From NCBI GenBank assembly GCA_947492955.1, contig CANLOV010000009.1, positions 62,001 to 126,000 of the forward strand: DNA of 64,000 nt, in the 5' to 3' direction. Under the pieces are notes generated by a model, which worked only from the letters and a program-made list of their open reading frames with translations, had not been told where the DNA came from and did no database searches. Of this stretch, positions 56,158-64,000 are shown one piece after another. Origin of the DNA: an uncultured Cellulophaga sp. Its GTDB lineage: Bacteria; Bacteroidota; Bacteroidia; Flavobacteriales; Flavobacteriaceae. How positions within the stretch are numbered: the first letter of the stretch is position 1; the number at the start of each line of letters is the position of its first letter. Both the position numbers and the translations under genes were made by a program.

Positions 56158-58437
56158 ATGATTGCTAAAACATTTGATAAAGAGAAAAGGAGTAGTAAAA
56201 TAGTAGAGTTAGTTTACGATTTAGTTATTACAGGAGGAGGAACAGCTGGTGTTTGTGCAGCTATAACGGCAGCTAGAAAAGGAACTAAAGTTGTTTTAAT
56301 TCAGGACCGACCAGTTTTAGGAGGAAATGCATCTTCAGAAGTACGTTTATGGATTTTAGGAGCAACCTCTCATTTAGGAAATAATAACCGTTGGTCTCGT
56401 GAAGGTGGTGTAATAGATGAGATTCTAGTAGAAAATCTAAATAGAAACAAAGAGGGTAACGCCGTAATTTTTGATACCATTTTACTTGAAAAAGTTTTAA
56501 ATGAACAAAACATTACCTTGTTATTGAATACTAGTGTTTATGATGTTGAAAAATCTAGCGATACAAAAATAGAATCTGTAAAAGCATTTAACGCTCAAAA
56601 TTCTACCGAATATATTGTTAAAGCACCTTTGTTTTGTGATGCATCGGGTGATGGAATTGTGGCCTTTAAAGCAGGAGCAAGTTTTAGAATGGGTGCAGAG
56701 TCTAAAGAAGAATTTGGAGAATTATTTGCTCCAGATAAGTCTTATGGAGAGTTATTAGGGCACTCTATGTATTTCTATAGTAAAAATACAGACAAGCCTG
56801 TAAAATTTAAAGCACCAAATTTTGCTCTAAAAGATATTACTCAAATTCCTAGATATAAAGCTATAGGAAAAGATGATAAAGGCTGTAGGTTTTGGTGGTT
56901 CGAATATGGTGGTCGTCATGACACCATTCATGATACCGAAGAGATAAAATACGAATTATGGAAAGTAATATACGGTGTATGGGATTACATTAAAAACTCA
57001 GGAGAGTTTGAGGGTGTAGAAAATATGACCTTAGAATGGGTAGGTACAATTCCTGGTAAGCGAGAAAGTAGGCGTTTTGAAGGCTTATATATGATGAGAC
57101 AACAAGATGTTATAGAGCAAAGCAAGTTTGATGATGCCATAGCACATGGTGGTTGGGCTATAGATTTGCACCCTGCAGATGGAGTTTACAGTGAGTTGTC
57201 TGGTTGTACACAATGGCATTCTAAAGGAATTTATGATATTCCATACCGTTCTTTTGTAAGTAAAGATATTGATAACCTATTTTTAGCAGGGAGAATTATT
57301 AGTGCAACCCATGTGGCATTTGGTTCTACACGTGTTATGGCTACCACTGCTTTATGTGCACAAGCTATAGGTGTAGCAGCTGCTATTTGTTTAGAAAACA
57401 ACGTTTCTCCTGCAGGAATTTTAGAAAATGGTTTAATTAAAAACCTTCAAAATGAACTTAATATTGTTGGGCAAAGTATTCCAAGAGTACCTATTCAAGC
57501 TACTACAAATCTACTAAGTCAGGCAACGATAACAACTTCATCTACGTTGCAACTTTCAGAGATTGCTTTTGATGGAGAGTGGTTTAATTTAGCAACTTCT
57601 GCTGCGCAATTATTGCCTTTTAAATCAGGAGAGAAATATACTTTTAAAGTTCAAATAAAAGCATTAGAGAATACTTCTTTAGAGGTGCAGTTAAGAACCT
57701 CAGAAAAGGCAGATAACTATTGTCCTGAGGTAATTTTAGAAACGCAAACTATAGTTTTGCAAGAAGGAGAACAGTTTGTAGAGATTACATTTGATAACAC
57801 TACTATGGTAAGCCAATATGCGTTTGTCACCTTTGTGTCTAATGATAAGGTAGAACTAAAAAATAGTAATCAACGTTTTACAGGAATATTATCAGTATTT
57901 AATGGTGTTAATAAAGCAGTATCTAACAATGGAAAACAAGTTCCCCCAGCTAATTTAGGAGTAGATACTTTTGAGTTTTGGATTCCTCAGCGTAGACCCG
58001 AAGGTAAAAATATTGCAATGGAAATAGCCCCAGCTATAAAGGCTTTTGAAAGCGAAAATGTAGCTAATGGATTTGTTAGGCCAGGGACAACTACAAACGC
58101 TTGGGTTGCCGATTTAAATGATAAAAAACCAACTTTAAAAGTAGAATGGAAAGAGGTTAAAACTATTTCTGAAATAAAATTGTTTTTAGATCCAGATTAT
58201 GATCATCCAATGGAGTCTACACTTATGGGGCATCCAGAAGAAGTAGTGCCTTTTTGTATCCGTAATTATGTAATAAAGGACTTAGCAGGAGAAGTGCTTT
58301 ATAAAGTTGAAGGCAATTACCAAACTATTAATGTATTTGCACCGGAAAAGCCTTTAAATTTAGAAGGTTTTGTAGTTGAGACTGAACATCCATCGGAAGA
58401 TGTGCCAGCTGCTATTTTTGAAATATTATGCCAATGA
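56158..58437 (+). CDS. FAD-dependent oxidoreductase with C-terminal discoidin-like domain
   Basis: A 759-residue protein. The N-terminal FAD_oxidored fold shows GGGTAG (residues 26-31), GGNASSEVRLWI and CDASGDGIVAFKAGA, and later AGRIISATHVAFGSTRVMAT, the closing FAD motif (full set within residues 1-430). Two beta-sandwich regions follow (about 460-590 and 610-755), the last resembling a discoidin/F5-8 type C fold. There is no signal peptide, so the enzyme may be cytoplasmic, although sandwich domains are more usual outside. Such proteins recur in marine polysaccharide loci, where an oxidation of the released sugar is suspected but not, to my knowledge, established. It follows the symporter directly. 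Confidence 0.88.
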   Translation: MIAKTFDKEKRSSKIVELVYDLVITGGGTAGVCAAITAARKGTKVVLIQDRPVLGGNASSEVRLWILGATSHLGNNNRWSREGGVIDEILVENLNRNKEGNAVIFDTILLEKVLNEQNITLLLNTSVYDVEKSSDTKIESVKAFNAQNSTEYIVKAPLFCDASGDGIVAFKAGASFRMGAESKEEFGELFAPDKSYGELLGHSMYFYSKNTDKPVKFKAPNFALKDITQIPRYKAIGKDDKGCRFWWFEYGGRHDTIHDTEEIKYELWKVIYGVWDYIKNSGEFEGVENMTLEWVGTIPGKRESRRFEGLYMMRQQDVIEQSKFDDAIAHGGWAIDLHPADGVYSELSGCTQWHSKGIYDIPYRSFVSKDIDNLFLAGRIISATHVAFGSTRVMATTALCAQAIGVAAAICLENNVSPAGILENGLIKNLQNELNIVGQSIPRVPIQATTNLLSQATITTSSTLQLSEIAFDGEWFNLATSAAQLLPFKSGEKYTFKVQIKALENTSLEVQLRTSEKADNYCPEVILETQTIVLQEGEQFVEITFDNTTMVSQYAFVTFVSNDKVELKNSNQRFTGILSVFNGVNKAVSNNGKQVPPANLGVDTFEFWIPQRRPEGKNIAMEIAPAIKAFESENVANGFVRPGTTTNAWVADLNDKKPTLKVEWKEVKTISEIKLFLDPDYDHPMESTLMGHPEEVVPFCIRNYVIKDLAGEVLYKVEGNYQTINVFAPEKPLNLEGFVVETEHPSEDVPAAIFEILCQ

Positions 58438-58494
58438 TGAAATAACATGAATTTAAAAAATGCATTACTTAATATAAGGTAAACAGATTAAAGC

Positions 58495-59217
58495 ATGAAT
58501 AATATAAAATATTTTGTCATTATAGTTAGCGTATGTATAGCTAATATTTTTTTAGAAGAGCAGGAAAATTACGGGGAGTTAATTTTTGTTGATGACTTTG
58601 AAAGAATAGAGTCGCAAGAGCTAAAGGATGAGCCAGGGAATAATTGGACAACCAGTAGCAATAAAACAGCACCAGGACATAAGCAGGTCGATTTAATAGA
58701 TGGCACATTGCATGTATGGATGCATAAATCTGCAAACCATGCAACTGCGGTACGTCATGAGCTTGGGTTTAAAAATGGTTCGGTTGGGTTGAAATTTTTA
58801 CTTCCCTCTGATCAAGACGAACTAAAGTTGAATTTTGCTGATCTTTCTTTAAAAACAGTTTGGGCAGGTCATCTTTTTGATGTGATTATTAGAACAAATG
58901 AAATTGTTTTTGAAGATAAGAAAACAGGAAATATGAATTTAAAAATACGGAAATCTATATTAGAAAAAAGTTTAACTAAAAAGCAGAAAGAGTTACTTAA
59001 ATCTAAAATACATAAAACTCCGTACGAATTAGAAAGCAACAAATGGCACGAACTATTAATTCATGTTAATAAAAACAAAGTTGAGGTTGAGATTGGAGGA
59101 ACTAAAGTGGGAGAATTCAAATCAGAAGGTTTTACCCATAATAACAAAGCACTTTTAAGGTTGCTAGTTCCAAATCAGGTATATATAGATGATGTTAAGT
59201 TTTGGAAAAGAAAATGA
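58495..59217 (+). CDS. Secreted LamG-like / DUF1080-related protein
   Basis: A 240-residue protein with an N-terminal hydrophobic segment (about residues 5-20). A concanavalin-like beta-sandwich follows: FVDDFERIESQELKDEPGNN at the start, GTLHVWMHKSANHATAVRHE, and a terminal VYIDDVKFWKRK strand. This layout is found in 3-keto-disaccharide hydrolase-like (DUF1080) and laminin-G-like proteins. A 3-keto-sugar role would fit an FAD oxidoreductase next door, but that is a guess. The sandwich alone does not prove enzymatic activity. It overlaps the GH2 start by 4 bases (ATGA), so the two are translated together. Confidence 0.7.
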   Translation: MNNIKYFVIIVSVCIANIFLEEQENYGELIFVDDFERIESQELKDEPGNNWTTSSNKTAPGHKQVDLIDGTLHVWMHKSANHATAVRHELGFKNGSVGLKFLLPSDQDELKLNFADLSLKTVWAGHLFDVIIRTNEIVFEDKKTGNMNLKIRKSILEKSLTKKQKELLKSKIHKTPYELESNKWHELLIHVNKNKVEVEIGGTKVGEFKSEGFTHNNKALLRLLVPNQVYIDDVKFWKRK

Positions 59218-62200
59218 GAAGTATAGTCTATAAAATATGTTATACTTTATTACTTGGTTTTGTATTTAATATTAATCTAGGTTGTTCACAAGTATCTGAC
59301 GAGTTATCCTTAAGCGCTAATGAGTTCTCTTTAAACGGAAATTGGAAATTCCATGCTATTTATGGTGAGGGTTCCAATTATAGGAATATAAAAGCAACTG
59401 AAGATCATATTATAATAGATAATAAAGATGCTAATGTTGAAATTCATGGGGCATGGAAATCTTCTAAAACAGGGATTCGGTTTTCTAAATTTTATGGAGA
59501 AGACTATTTAAAACATAATTTTCCCGAGAATAATTTAGTTGAAGGAAAGAAAAAAGATGATGCCTATTTTAGATTTAAACCAGATTTTAAAACGTCTGGA
59601 TATTATGAAGCATTTACCAAATACCCTTTTGAGTCGCATCTTACCGCTCAATATAATGTAAAACATGCAGATGGAATCACCACAAAATATGTAAGTCAAC
59701 GTGTATTTTGTAATGATTGGGTTAGCCTAGGTATTTATAAATTTGATAGTGCCGATACTAATTATGTAGAACTCACTGCCATTGCTGGAGGCACAGTTGC
59801 TGCAGATGCAGTATTATTCAAGAAAATTTCTAAAGAGGAGTTTTTAATTGCCAAAGAAGAACCAAAACAGGTGTTTAAAACTGATTTTGATGATTCCAGT
59901 TGGTATGATTTAAAAGTACCAGGGCACTGGGGAATGATTAATGATTTTTCAAATTATACAGGAATAGGCTGGTATAGAAAAACTGTTGATATACCCAAAG
60001 GTTGGACCAAAGCTCCAGACGAAAGGTATTATTTAAAGTTTGGTGGCGTATATCACCTATCAAAAATATATCTAAACGGAACATTTATAGGAAGTAATAG
60101 AGGAGGTTTTACACCTTTTGAGTTTGATGTTACAGAAACCATAAATTTTAATGGTAAAAATGTAATTGCAGTACAAGTAGATAATAGTGCTATTGTTGGA
60201 GCAACTTGGAACTGGGGAGGCATTATAAGAGATGTAACACTCACAAAAAACAAAGATGTTCGTATAGATTACCAATATATTCATGCTGAACCTAATCTTA
60301 AAACAGGTACAGCAGGCGTAAAACTAAAGGTGAAAATCGAAAATAGTTCAAACGAAAAAAGAACCATTACAGTAAACTCAAAAATAATTGATAAAACGGA
60401 GATTGGAGTTTTAAACGGCACCATTGAAATAGAGCCTAATACATCGAAAGATATATATTTAGAAGCTTCATTAAAACGCGATGAAGTAGAATTATGGCAT
60501 TTTGATAATCCTAAATTGTACCAAATAGAAACTACAATTTCTGAAGGTAAAATGATCTTAAATAAGCGAAACGATAACTTTGGTATTAGAAAAGTAACAC
60601 TCACAGATTCTAAATTACTTTTGAATGGAGAACCAGTACGTTTAGCTGGATTTAATAGAGTTAGTGAACACCGTTTTTGGGGGTCTTCAGAACCTTTGGA
60701 AGTCCTCGAAAAAGATGTTGACCTTTTGAAAGAAGCAGGAGCAAATTTTATGAGAATCATGCATGGTACTCAAAATGAAAAACTCATAGATTTATGCGAT
60801 AGAAAAGGTATTTTATTATTTGAAGAAATAAACGTAAGAGATTTGGATAACGATGAGTTTAGAGCCAACTATCAACCACTTTCAGAGGTTTCTAATGGAG
60901 TGAAAGTGCTTCAAAACCCAGATGAAGAAGTTTTGTATTTAGACCAACCTTATGTTAAAACTTCAACAGAAATAGGTGTCAAAAAAAACTATCTGTTGTC
61001 AAAATATTGGCTAAAAGGGATGATAGAGCGAGACATAAACCATCCAAGTATTATTGGTTGGAGTGTTGGTAATGAGTTAAATAATCATATGGAGTATGGC
61101 AAAGAAGCCATAGCATATGTAAAGAAAGAACTAGACCCTTATAGGTTGGTGACATGTGTTAGTAATTCAGGTCAAAAAGAACAATATACTCCAGAAACAG
61201 ACCCTAATACCTATGCAGATTTAATAATGCATAATATGTATCGTTGGCAGGGTGAGCCGCAAGAGATTTTAACCACATTACGTACTAAATGGCCAGATAA
61301 ACCCATTTTTATTTCAGAATATGGCTTTGACCCGTTTCAAACCACATCGCCAAATGCAGATAAAGAGATATTCTCTGAGTGGATGAACCACTTTAGACAT
61401 AAAAACGAATTTGTAATTGGTACGTCTATGTGGACCTTTAACGATTACAGAAGTGCTTATGCTGGAACTACAGCAGAGGAAAATAGAGTTTGGGGTGTTA
61501 TTACCACATGGCGCGATAAAAGAAGGTTGTTCCATCGTCTTAAAAAGGAGCATGCACCAATTCATGATATTGGAATTTCAAATATCGATTTTGAAAAAAA
61601 TACGGCTGATATTAGTATGCCAATTAAGAGTAGAAGTGATTATCCTAGTCATAATATGGTGAACTATAAATTGGAGTATTTGTTTAGAAATACCAAAGGA
61701 AAAGTAGTATCGGCTAACGTTATTGATTTACCAGAATTAACTCCAGAAGATACCATTTGGAATGGGGTAATTACATGGGAAACCTTATCAAAAGATGATA
61801 TTTTAGATATCACTGTACGTTTGGTGTCACCTACCAACTATTCAAGATTTGATAAAACCATATCCTTTAAAAAAGCGATAACTCCTAAAATTTCTGAAGT
61901 GATTTCAGGAAACAATTCAGTACGAATCCTTTTTGATAAAGTACCCAATGCTACAGAATATGTTGTGTCTTATAGTAACGATAAAGGTAAAACCATTACA
62001 TCACCAAAAACCATTACCAATGTTATAGATGTTGATGGTTTAACTAACGGAAAAGCCTATAGTTTTAAGTTATTTGCTTTAAATGATAAAGGAATAAGTA
62101 AACCTTCGGAAACAAAGCAAGTAACACCAAATAGTAAACCATTACCACCCATAATTTGGGATGCATTTATAGCAGATAATAAATTGGTTATTGGATACTC

Positions 62201-62393
62201 AAGTGATTTTGAAGATGAGGATTATACAGTAGTCTATGGTACATCTAAAGATAATTTAGATAAACATTTTACATCTAACGTTAGAGGTATGATGTCTATT
62301 GATTTAAATGATGAAAACGATATTTATTTTAAAATAAAGAGGGTTTCTAATACTAAAGAAAGCAATTGGTCTCAAATTATAAAAGTTAACTAA
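59214..62393 (+). CDS. Glycoside hydrolase family 2 enzyme with inserted golvesin-like domain and fibronectin-III tail
   Basis: A 1,059-residue lipoprotein (signal ending NLGC) starting at the ATG that overlaps the previous stop; an upstream TTG at 59202 is less likely. The GH2 sugar-binding domain begins with LNGNWKF (about 40-48) and is interrupted by a golvesin/Xly-like beta domain (about 58-205). It then resumes at DFDDSSWYDLKVPGHWG (about 223). The immunoglobulin-like domain and catalytic barrel follow, with the acid/base Glu in SVGNELNNH near 617 and the nucleophile in FISEYGF near 700. The C-terminus has a fibronectin-III-like domain (about 895-980) and a short last domain. GH2 enzymes are beta-galactosidases, glucuronidases or mannosidases; the exact type is unclear. 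Confidence 0.9.
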   Translation: MRSIVYKICYTLLLGFVFNINLGCSQVSDELSLSANEFSLNGNWKFHAIYGEGSNYRNIKATEDHIIIDNKDANVEIHGAWKSSKTGIRFSKFYGEDYLKHNFPENNLVEGKKKDDAYFRFKPDFKTSGYYEAFTKYPFESHLTAQYNVKHADGITTKYVSQRVFCNDWVSLGIYKFDSADTNYVELTAIAGGTVAADAVLFKKISKEEFLIAKEEPKQVFKTDFDDSSWYDLKVPGHWGMINDFSNYTGIGWYRKTVDIPKGWTKAPDERYYLKFGGVYHLSKIYLNGTFIGSNRGGFTPFEFDVTETINFNGKNVIAVQVDNSAIVGATWNWGGIIRDVTLTKNKDVRIDYQYIHAEPNLKTGTAGVKLKVKIENSSNEKRTITVNSKIIDKTEIGVLNGTIEIEPNTSKDIYLEASLKRDEVELWHFDNPKLYQIETTISEGKMILNKRNDNFGIRKVTLTDSKLLLNGEPVRLAGFNRVSEHRFWGSSEPLEVLEKDVDLLKEAGANFMRIMHGTQNEKLIDLCDRKGILLFEEINVRDLDNDEFRANYQPLSEVSNGVKVLQNPDEEVLYLDQPYVKTSTEIGVKKNYLLSKYWLKGMIERDINHPSIIGWSVGNELNNHMEYGKEAIAYVKKELDPYRLVTCVSNSGQKEQYTPETDPNTYADLIMHNMYRWQGEPQEILTTLRTKWPDKPIFISEYGFDPFQTTSPNADKEIFSEWMNHFRHKNEFVIGTSMWTFNDYRSAYAGTTAEENRVWGVITTWRDKRRLFHRLKKEHAPIHDIGISNIDFEKNTADISMPIKSRSDYPSHNMVNYKLEYLFRNTKGKVVSANVIDLPELTPEDTIWNGVITWETLSKDDILDITVRLVSPTNYSRFDKTISFKKAITPKISEVISGNNSVRILFDKVPNATEYVVSYSNDKGKTITSPKTITNVIDVDGLTNGKAYSFKLFALNDKGISKPSETKQVTPNSKPLPPIIWDAFIADNKLVIGYSSDFEDEDYTVVYGTSKDNLDKHFTSNVRGMMSIDLNDENDIYFKIKRVSNTKESNWSQIIKVN

Positions 62394-63688
62394 TGAATAA
62401 AATAAATATCCATTTTGTTATCATATTTTTTTCAGTGTTATCATCATTGTACGCACAGAATTCGGAAAAGAATCAGACATCTATTTTAGAGAATTATGAG
62501 CAATTAGATTTTAGTAATTGGAAACTAATATGGCAAGACGAATTTGATTATTCGGATAAAGAATTAGATAAAAAATGGATTTCGCAAAATGGCCCAACAG
62601 AACACGTTTTGGTAGCTTGCAGTCGTTGGAGAGAAAATGCTGTTGTACAAAACGGTATTCTGGAACTTGTTATAAAAAAAGAAACAAGAGGAGGGCAGGA
62701 TTGGACGGCAGGTAATGTTTGGACAAAGAAAACATTTGATTATGGATACTTTGAGGCTAGGTATAAGTATGCAGCTGCACCCGCAACTAATAACTCCTTT
62801 TGGTTATGGCCCAAATTTAAACTAGCTAAAGGAGAAAAGGCTTGTGAAGTCGATATTAATGAAGGGCACTTTCCTAGTATCATAAATACGAATGTACATA
62901 ACTGGACAGATTTTGATACAGCTCCTAATGGGAGAAAAACACATTCGAGTAATCAGCTACATCATACACTCACCGCAGAGCCATTACATGAAGTAGAGTT
63001 GAAAGAAGTAGTAAAAGCCAAAAAAATTAGACTAATTTCATCAACACCCAAATCAATTCAAATAAGCGAATTACGCATTTTTGGAACATCAATCAAGAAC
63101 TTTCCAAATAGCAATAAGCCATTACCAGAACATATCGAAAATTTAGTGGCTAGTAATGATGTTACCATTACGACAAACGGAAATAATTCCAATGCTTTAA
63201 AATCAGAACCCGGTTTTGTAGCAGATAATCGTTTAGATACCAGATGGGTATCGAGAAACTCTGGAGATAAGTGGATAGAATTTGAATGGGATGCAGATAA
63301 AGAAATAAAAAGCATTCAGTTTATAAATGGTTGGCTGCAAAATGATGGCATGTCAAGAAACCTTATAACAGATTATAAAATACAAGTGTTCGAAAATAAC
63401 ATTTGGAAAACAATTCATGAGTACAATTTATCTGAAACATCAAACTTCGGAGAAGAATATCATACCTATGGCTTAGAGTGGGATGAAGATTATTTTAAAT
63501 TCTATTTTGATGGTAAGCTATATTATACAATGCGCAATACGGTTTGTTTTAGCGAAACTAATATCTTGTTTAGTTTGGCAATTTTAAAAAACAATTATTC
63601 TGGCCCTATTGCAGATGATTTAGATGGAAAAAGCATGAAAATAGATTATGTAAGATATTATAATCGAAAAAGTGGAACAACAAACTAA
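62393..63688 (+). CDS. Glycoside hydrolase family 16 enzyme with inserted discoidin-like domain
   Basis: A 431-residue secreted protein (signal peptide cleaved near LYAQ). GH16 sandwich features are WQDEFDYSDKELDKKW, the active-site motif ACEVDINEG (ExDxxE, near residue 151-157) and the closing strands HTYGLEWDEDYFKFYFDGK and KIDYVRYYN. Between them (about residues 195-345) lies a discoidin/F5-8C-like segment. GH16 enzymes are endo-acting on beta-glucans, agars, carrageenans and the like, and the subfamily is not decidable by eye. The length without the insert is about 280 residues, normal for GH16. Its start overlaps the GH2 stop as TAATG, so they are co-translated. Confidence 0.88.
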   Translation: MNKINIHFVIIFFSVLSSLYAQNSEKNQTSILENYEQLDFSNWKLIWQDEFDYSDKELDKKWISQNGPTEHVLVACSRWRENAVVQNGILELVIKKETRGGQDWTAGNVWTKKTFDYGYFEARYKYAAAPATNNSFWLWPKFKLAKGEKACEVDINEGHFPSIINTNVHNWTDFDTAPNGRKTHSSNQLHHTLTAEPLHEVELKEVVKAKKIRLISSTPKSIQISELRIFGTSIKNFPNSNKPLPEHIENLVASNDVTITTNGNNSNALKSEPGFVADNRLDTRWVSRNSGDKWIEFEWDADKEIKSIQFINGWLQNDGMSRNLITDYKIQVFENNIWKTIHEYNLSETSNFGEEYHTYGLEWDEDYFKFYFDGKLYYTMRNTVCFSETNILFSLAILKNNYSGPIADDLDGKSMKIDYVRYYNRKSGTTN

Positions 63689-63694
63689 ATACGA

Positions 63695-64000
63695 ATGAAA
63701 ATTATGCGTAAACTTTCATTATCACTTCTTTTAGTAACTGTATTAATAGCTTGTTCTAATAAAAGGAACAAAAAAGAAGCGTTGAATACTATAAAAGAAG
63801 AAGTTATAGACTATCAGATTGAATTGGGTAAAGTAACACCGCAATCCGTTTTTGCAAATGATTCTTTAAGTATTTGGGGAGGTTCTCTAGTTAAAGGGGA
63901 AGATGATAAGTACCATATGTTTTATTCCGTTTGGCCCAAAAAACTGGGTTGGGAATGGGTTAATTATTCCATTATTTCACACGCTGTTTCAGACTCACCA
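63695..64000 (+). CDS. Propeller-type glycosidase lipoprotein, 3' end missing
   Basis: 102 codons from ATG to the edge of the window without a stop. The signal peptide MKIMRKLSLSLLLVTVLIAC ends in a lipobox. The visible part continues with SLSIWGGSLVKGEDDKYHMF, then YSVWPKKLGWEWVNYSIISH and AVSDSP. This resembles the first blade of the five-bladed propeller folds of GH43/GH117-like families, and similar lipoproteins occur beside GH2 and GH16 genes in marine flavobacteria. The family assignment is uncertain because most of the domain is cut off. Confidence 0.6.
   Translation, partial: MKIMRKLSLSLLLVTVLIACSNKRNKKEALNTIKEEVIDYQIELGKVTPQSVFANDSLSIWGGSLVKGEDDKYHMFYSVWPKKLGWEWVNYSIISHAVSDSP

Noticed and set aside
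1-64000. CRISPR array, tRNA, rRNA or phage genes
   Set aside because: I saw no regularly spaced repeats, no cloverleaf-like sequences, no rRNA stretches and no phage structural or integrase genes. A tRNA in a gap could be missed by eye.

Overview
The window looks like a chromosomal piece of a marine, alginate- or algal-polysaccharide-feeding member of the Flavobacteriaceae (Bacteroidota). Reasons: low G+C; a type IX secretion translocon gene (sprA); a T9SS C-terminal sorting domain; SusC/SusD pairs; a hybrid two-component regulator; Bacteroidetes-type promoters (TTG, about 20 bases, TAnnTTTG); and gene starts without Shine-Dalgarno sequences. The genus cannot be fixed from this sequence alone.

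Bases 1-8.4 kb hold conserved housekeeping genes: sprA (5' end cut by the window), gcvH, a VanZ-like gene and two paralogous TonB-type energy transducers with clear terminators. Bases 8.4-13 kb hold methionine synthase split into two genes. A small four-helix-bundle (IVP-type) gene flanked by imperfect inverted repeats sits exactly at the split, and a DinB-like gene follows.

Bases 13-20.5 kb form a small-molecule, redox and stress section: two AraC regulators, an amine oxidase, a carboxymuconolactone-decarboxylase-like protein, an SDR, a glyoxalase-like protein with no ordinary start codon, peptide deformylase, thioredoxin, OsmC, an exported isochorismatase-like hydrolase and a BLUF blue-light sensor.

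Bases 20.7-44.1 kb (all on the minus strand) are a first polysaccharide utilisation locus. In transcription order it holds a PL14-like lyase with a ricin-type lectin domain and sorting domain, a hybrid two-component system, GH5, a DUF5060 glycosidase, an ECF sigma factor, a 72-residue anti-sigma stub, SusC, SusD, a large FG-GAP/ASPIC-UnbV lipoprotein, a seven-haem cytochrome c, an esterase and a GH3.

A decayed IS3-type transposase fragment (44.3-44.65 kb) separates it from a second locus (44.7-64 kb). That locus holds a LacI-type regulator, SusC, SusD, a second FG-GAP/ASPIC-UnbV lipoprotein, a sodium:solute symporter, an FAD oxidoreductase, a LamG-like protein, GH2, GH16 and the start of a propeller-type glycosidase. 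An 18-base operator-like element is shared by the SusC and symporter upstream regions.

The most unusual points are the repeated susC-susD-hairpin-ASPIC/UnbV module with an abutting multihaem cytochrome; the sigma factor with an anti-sigma stub and a SusC lacking a signalling domain; the IVP cassette inside the metH locus; and glycosidases interrupted by whole carbohydrate-binding-like domains.
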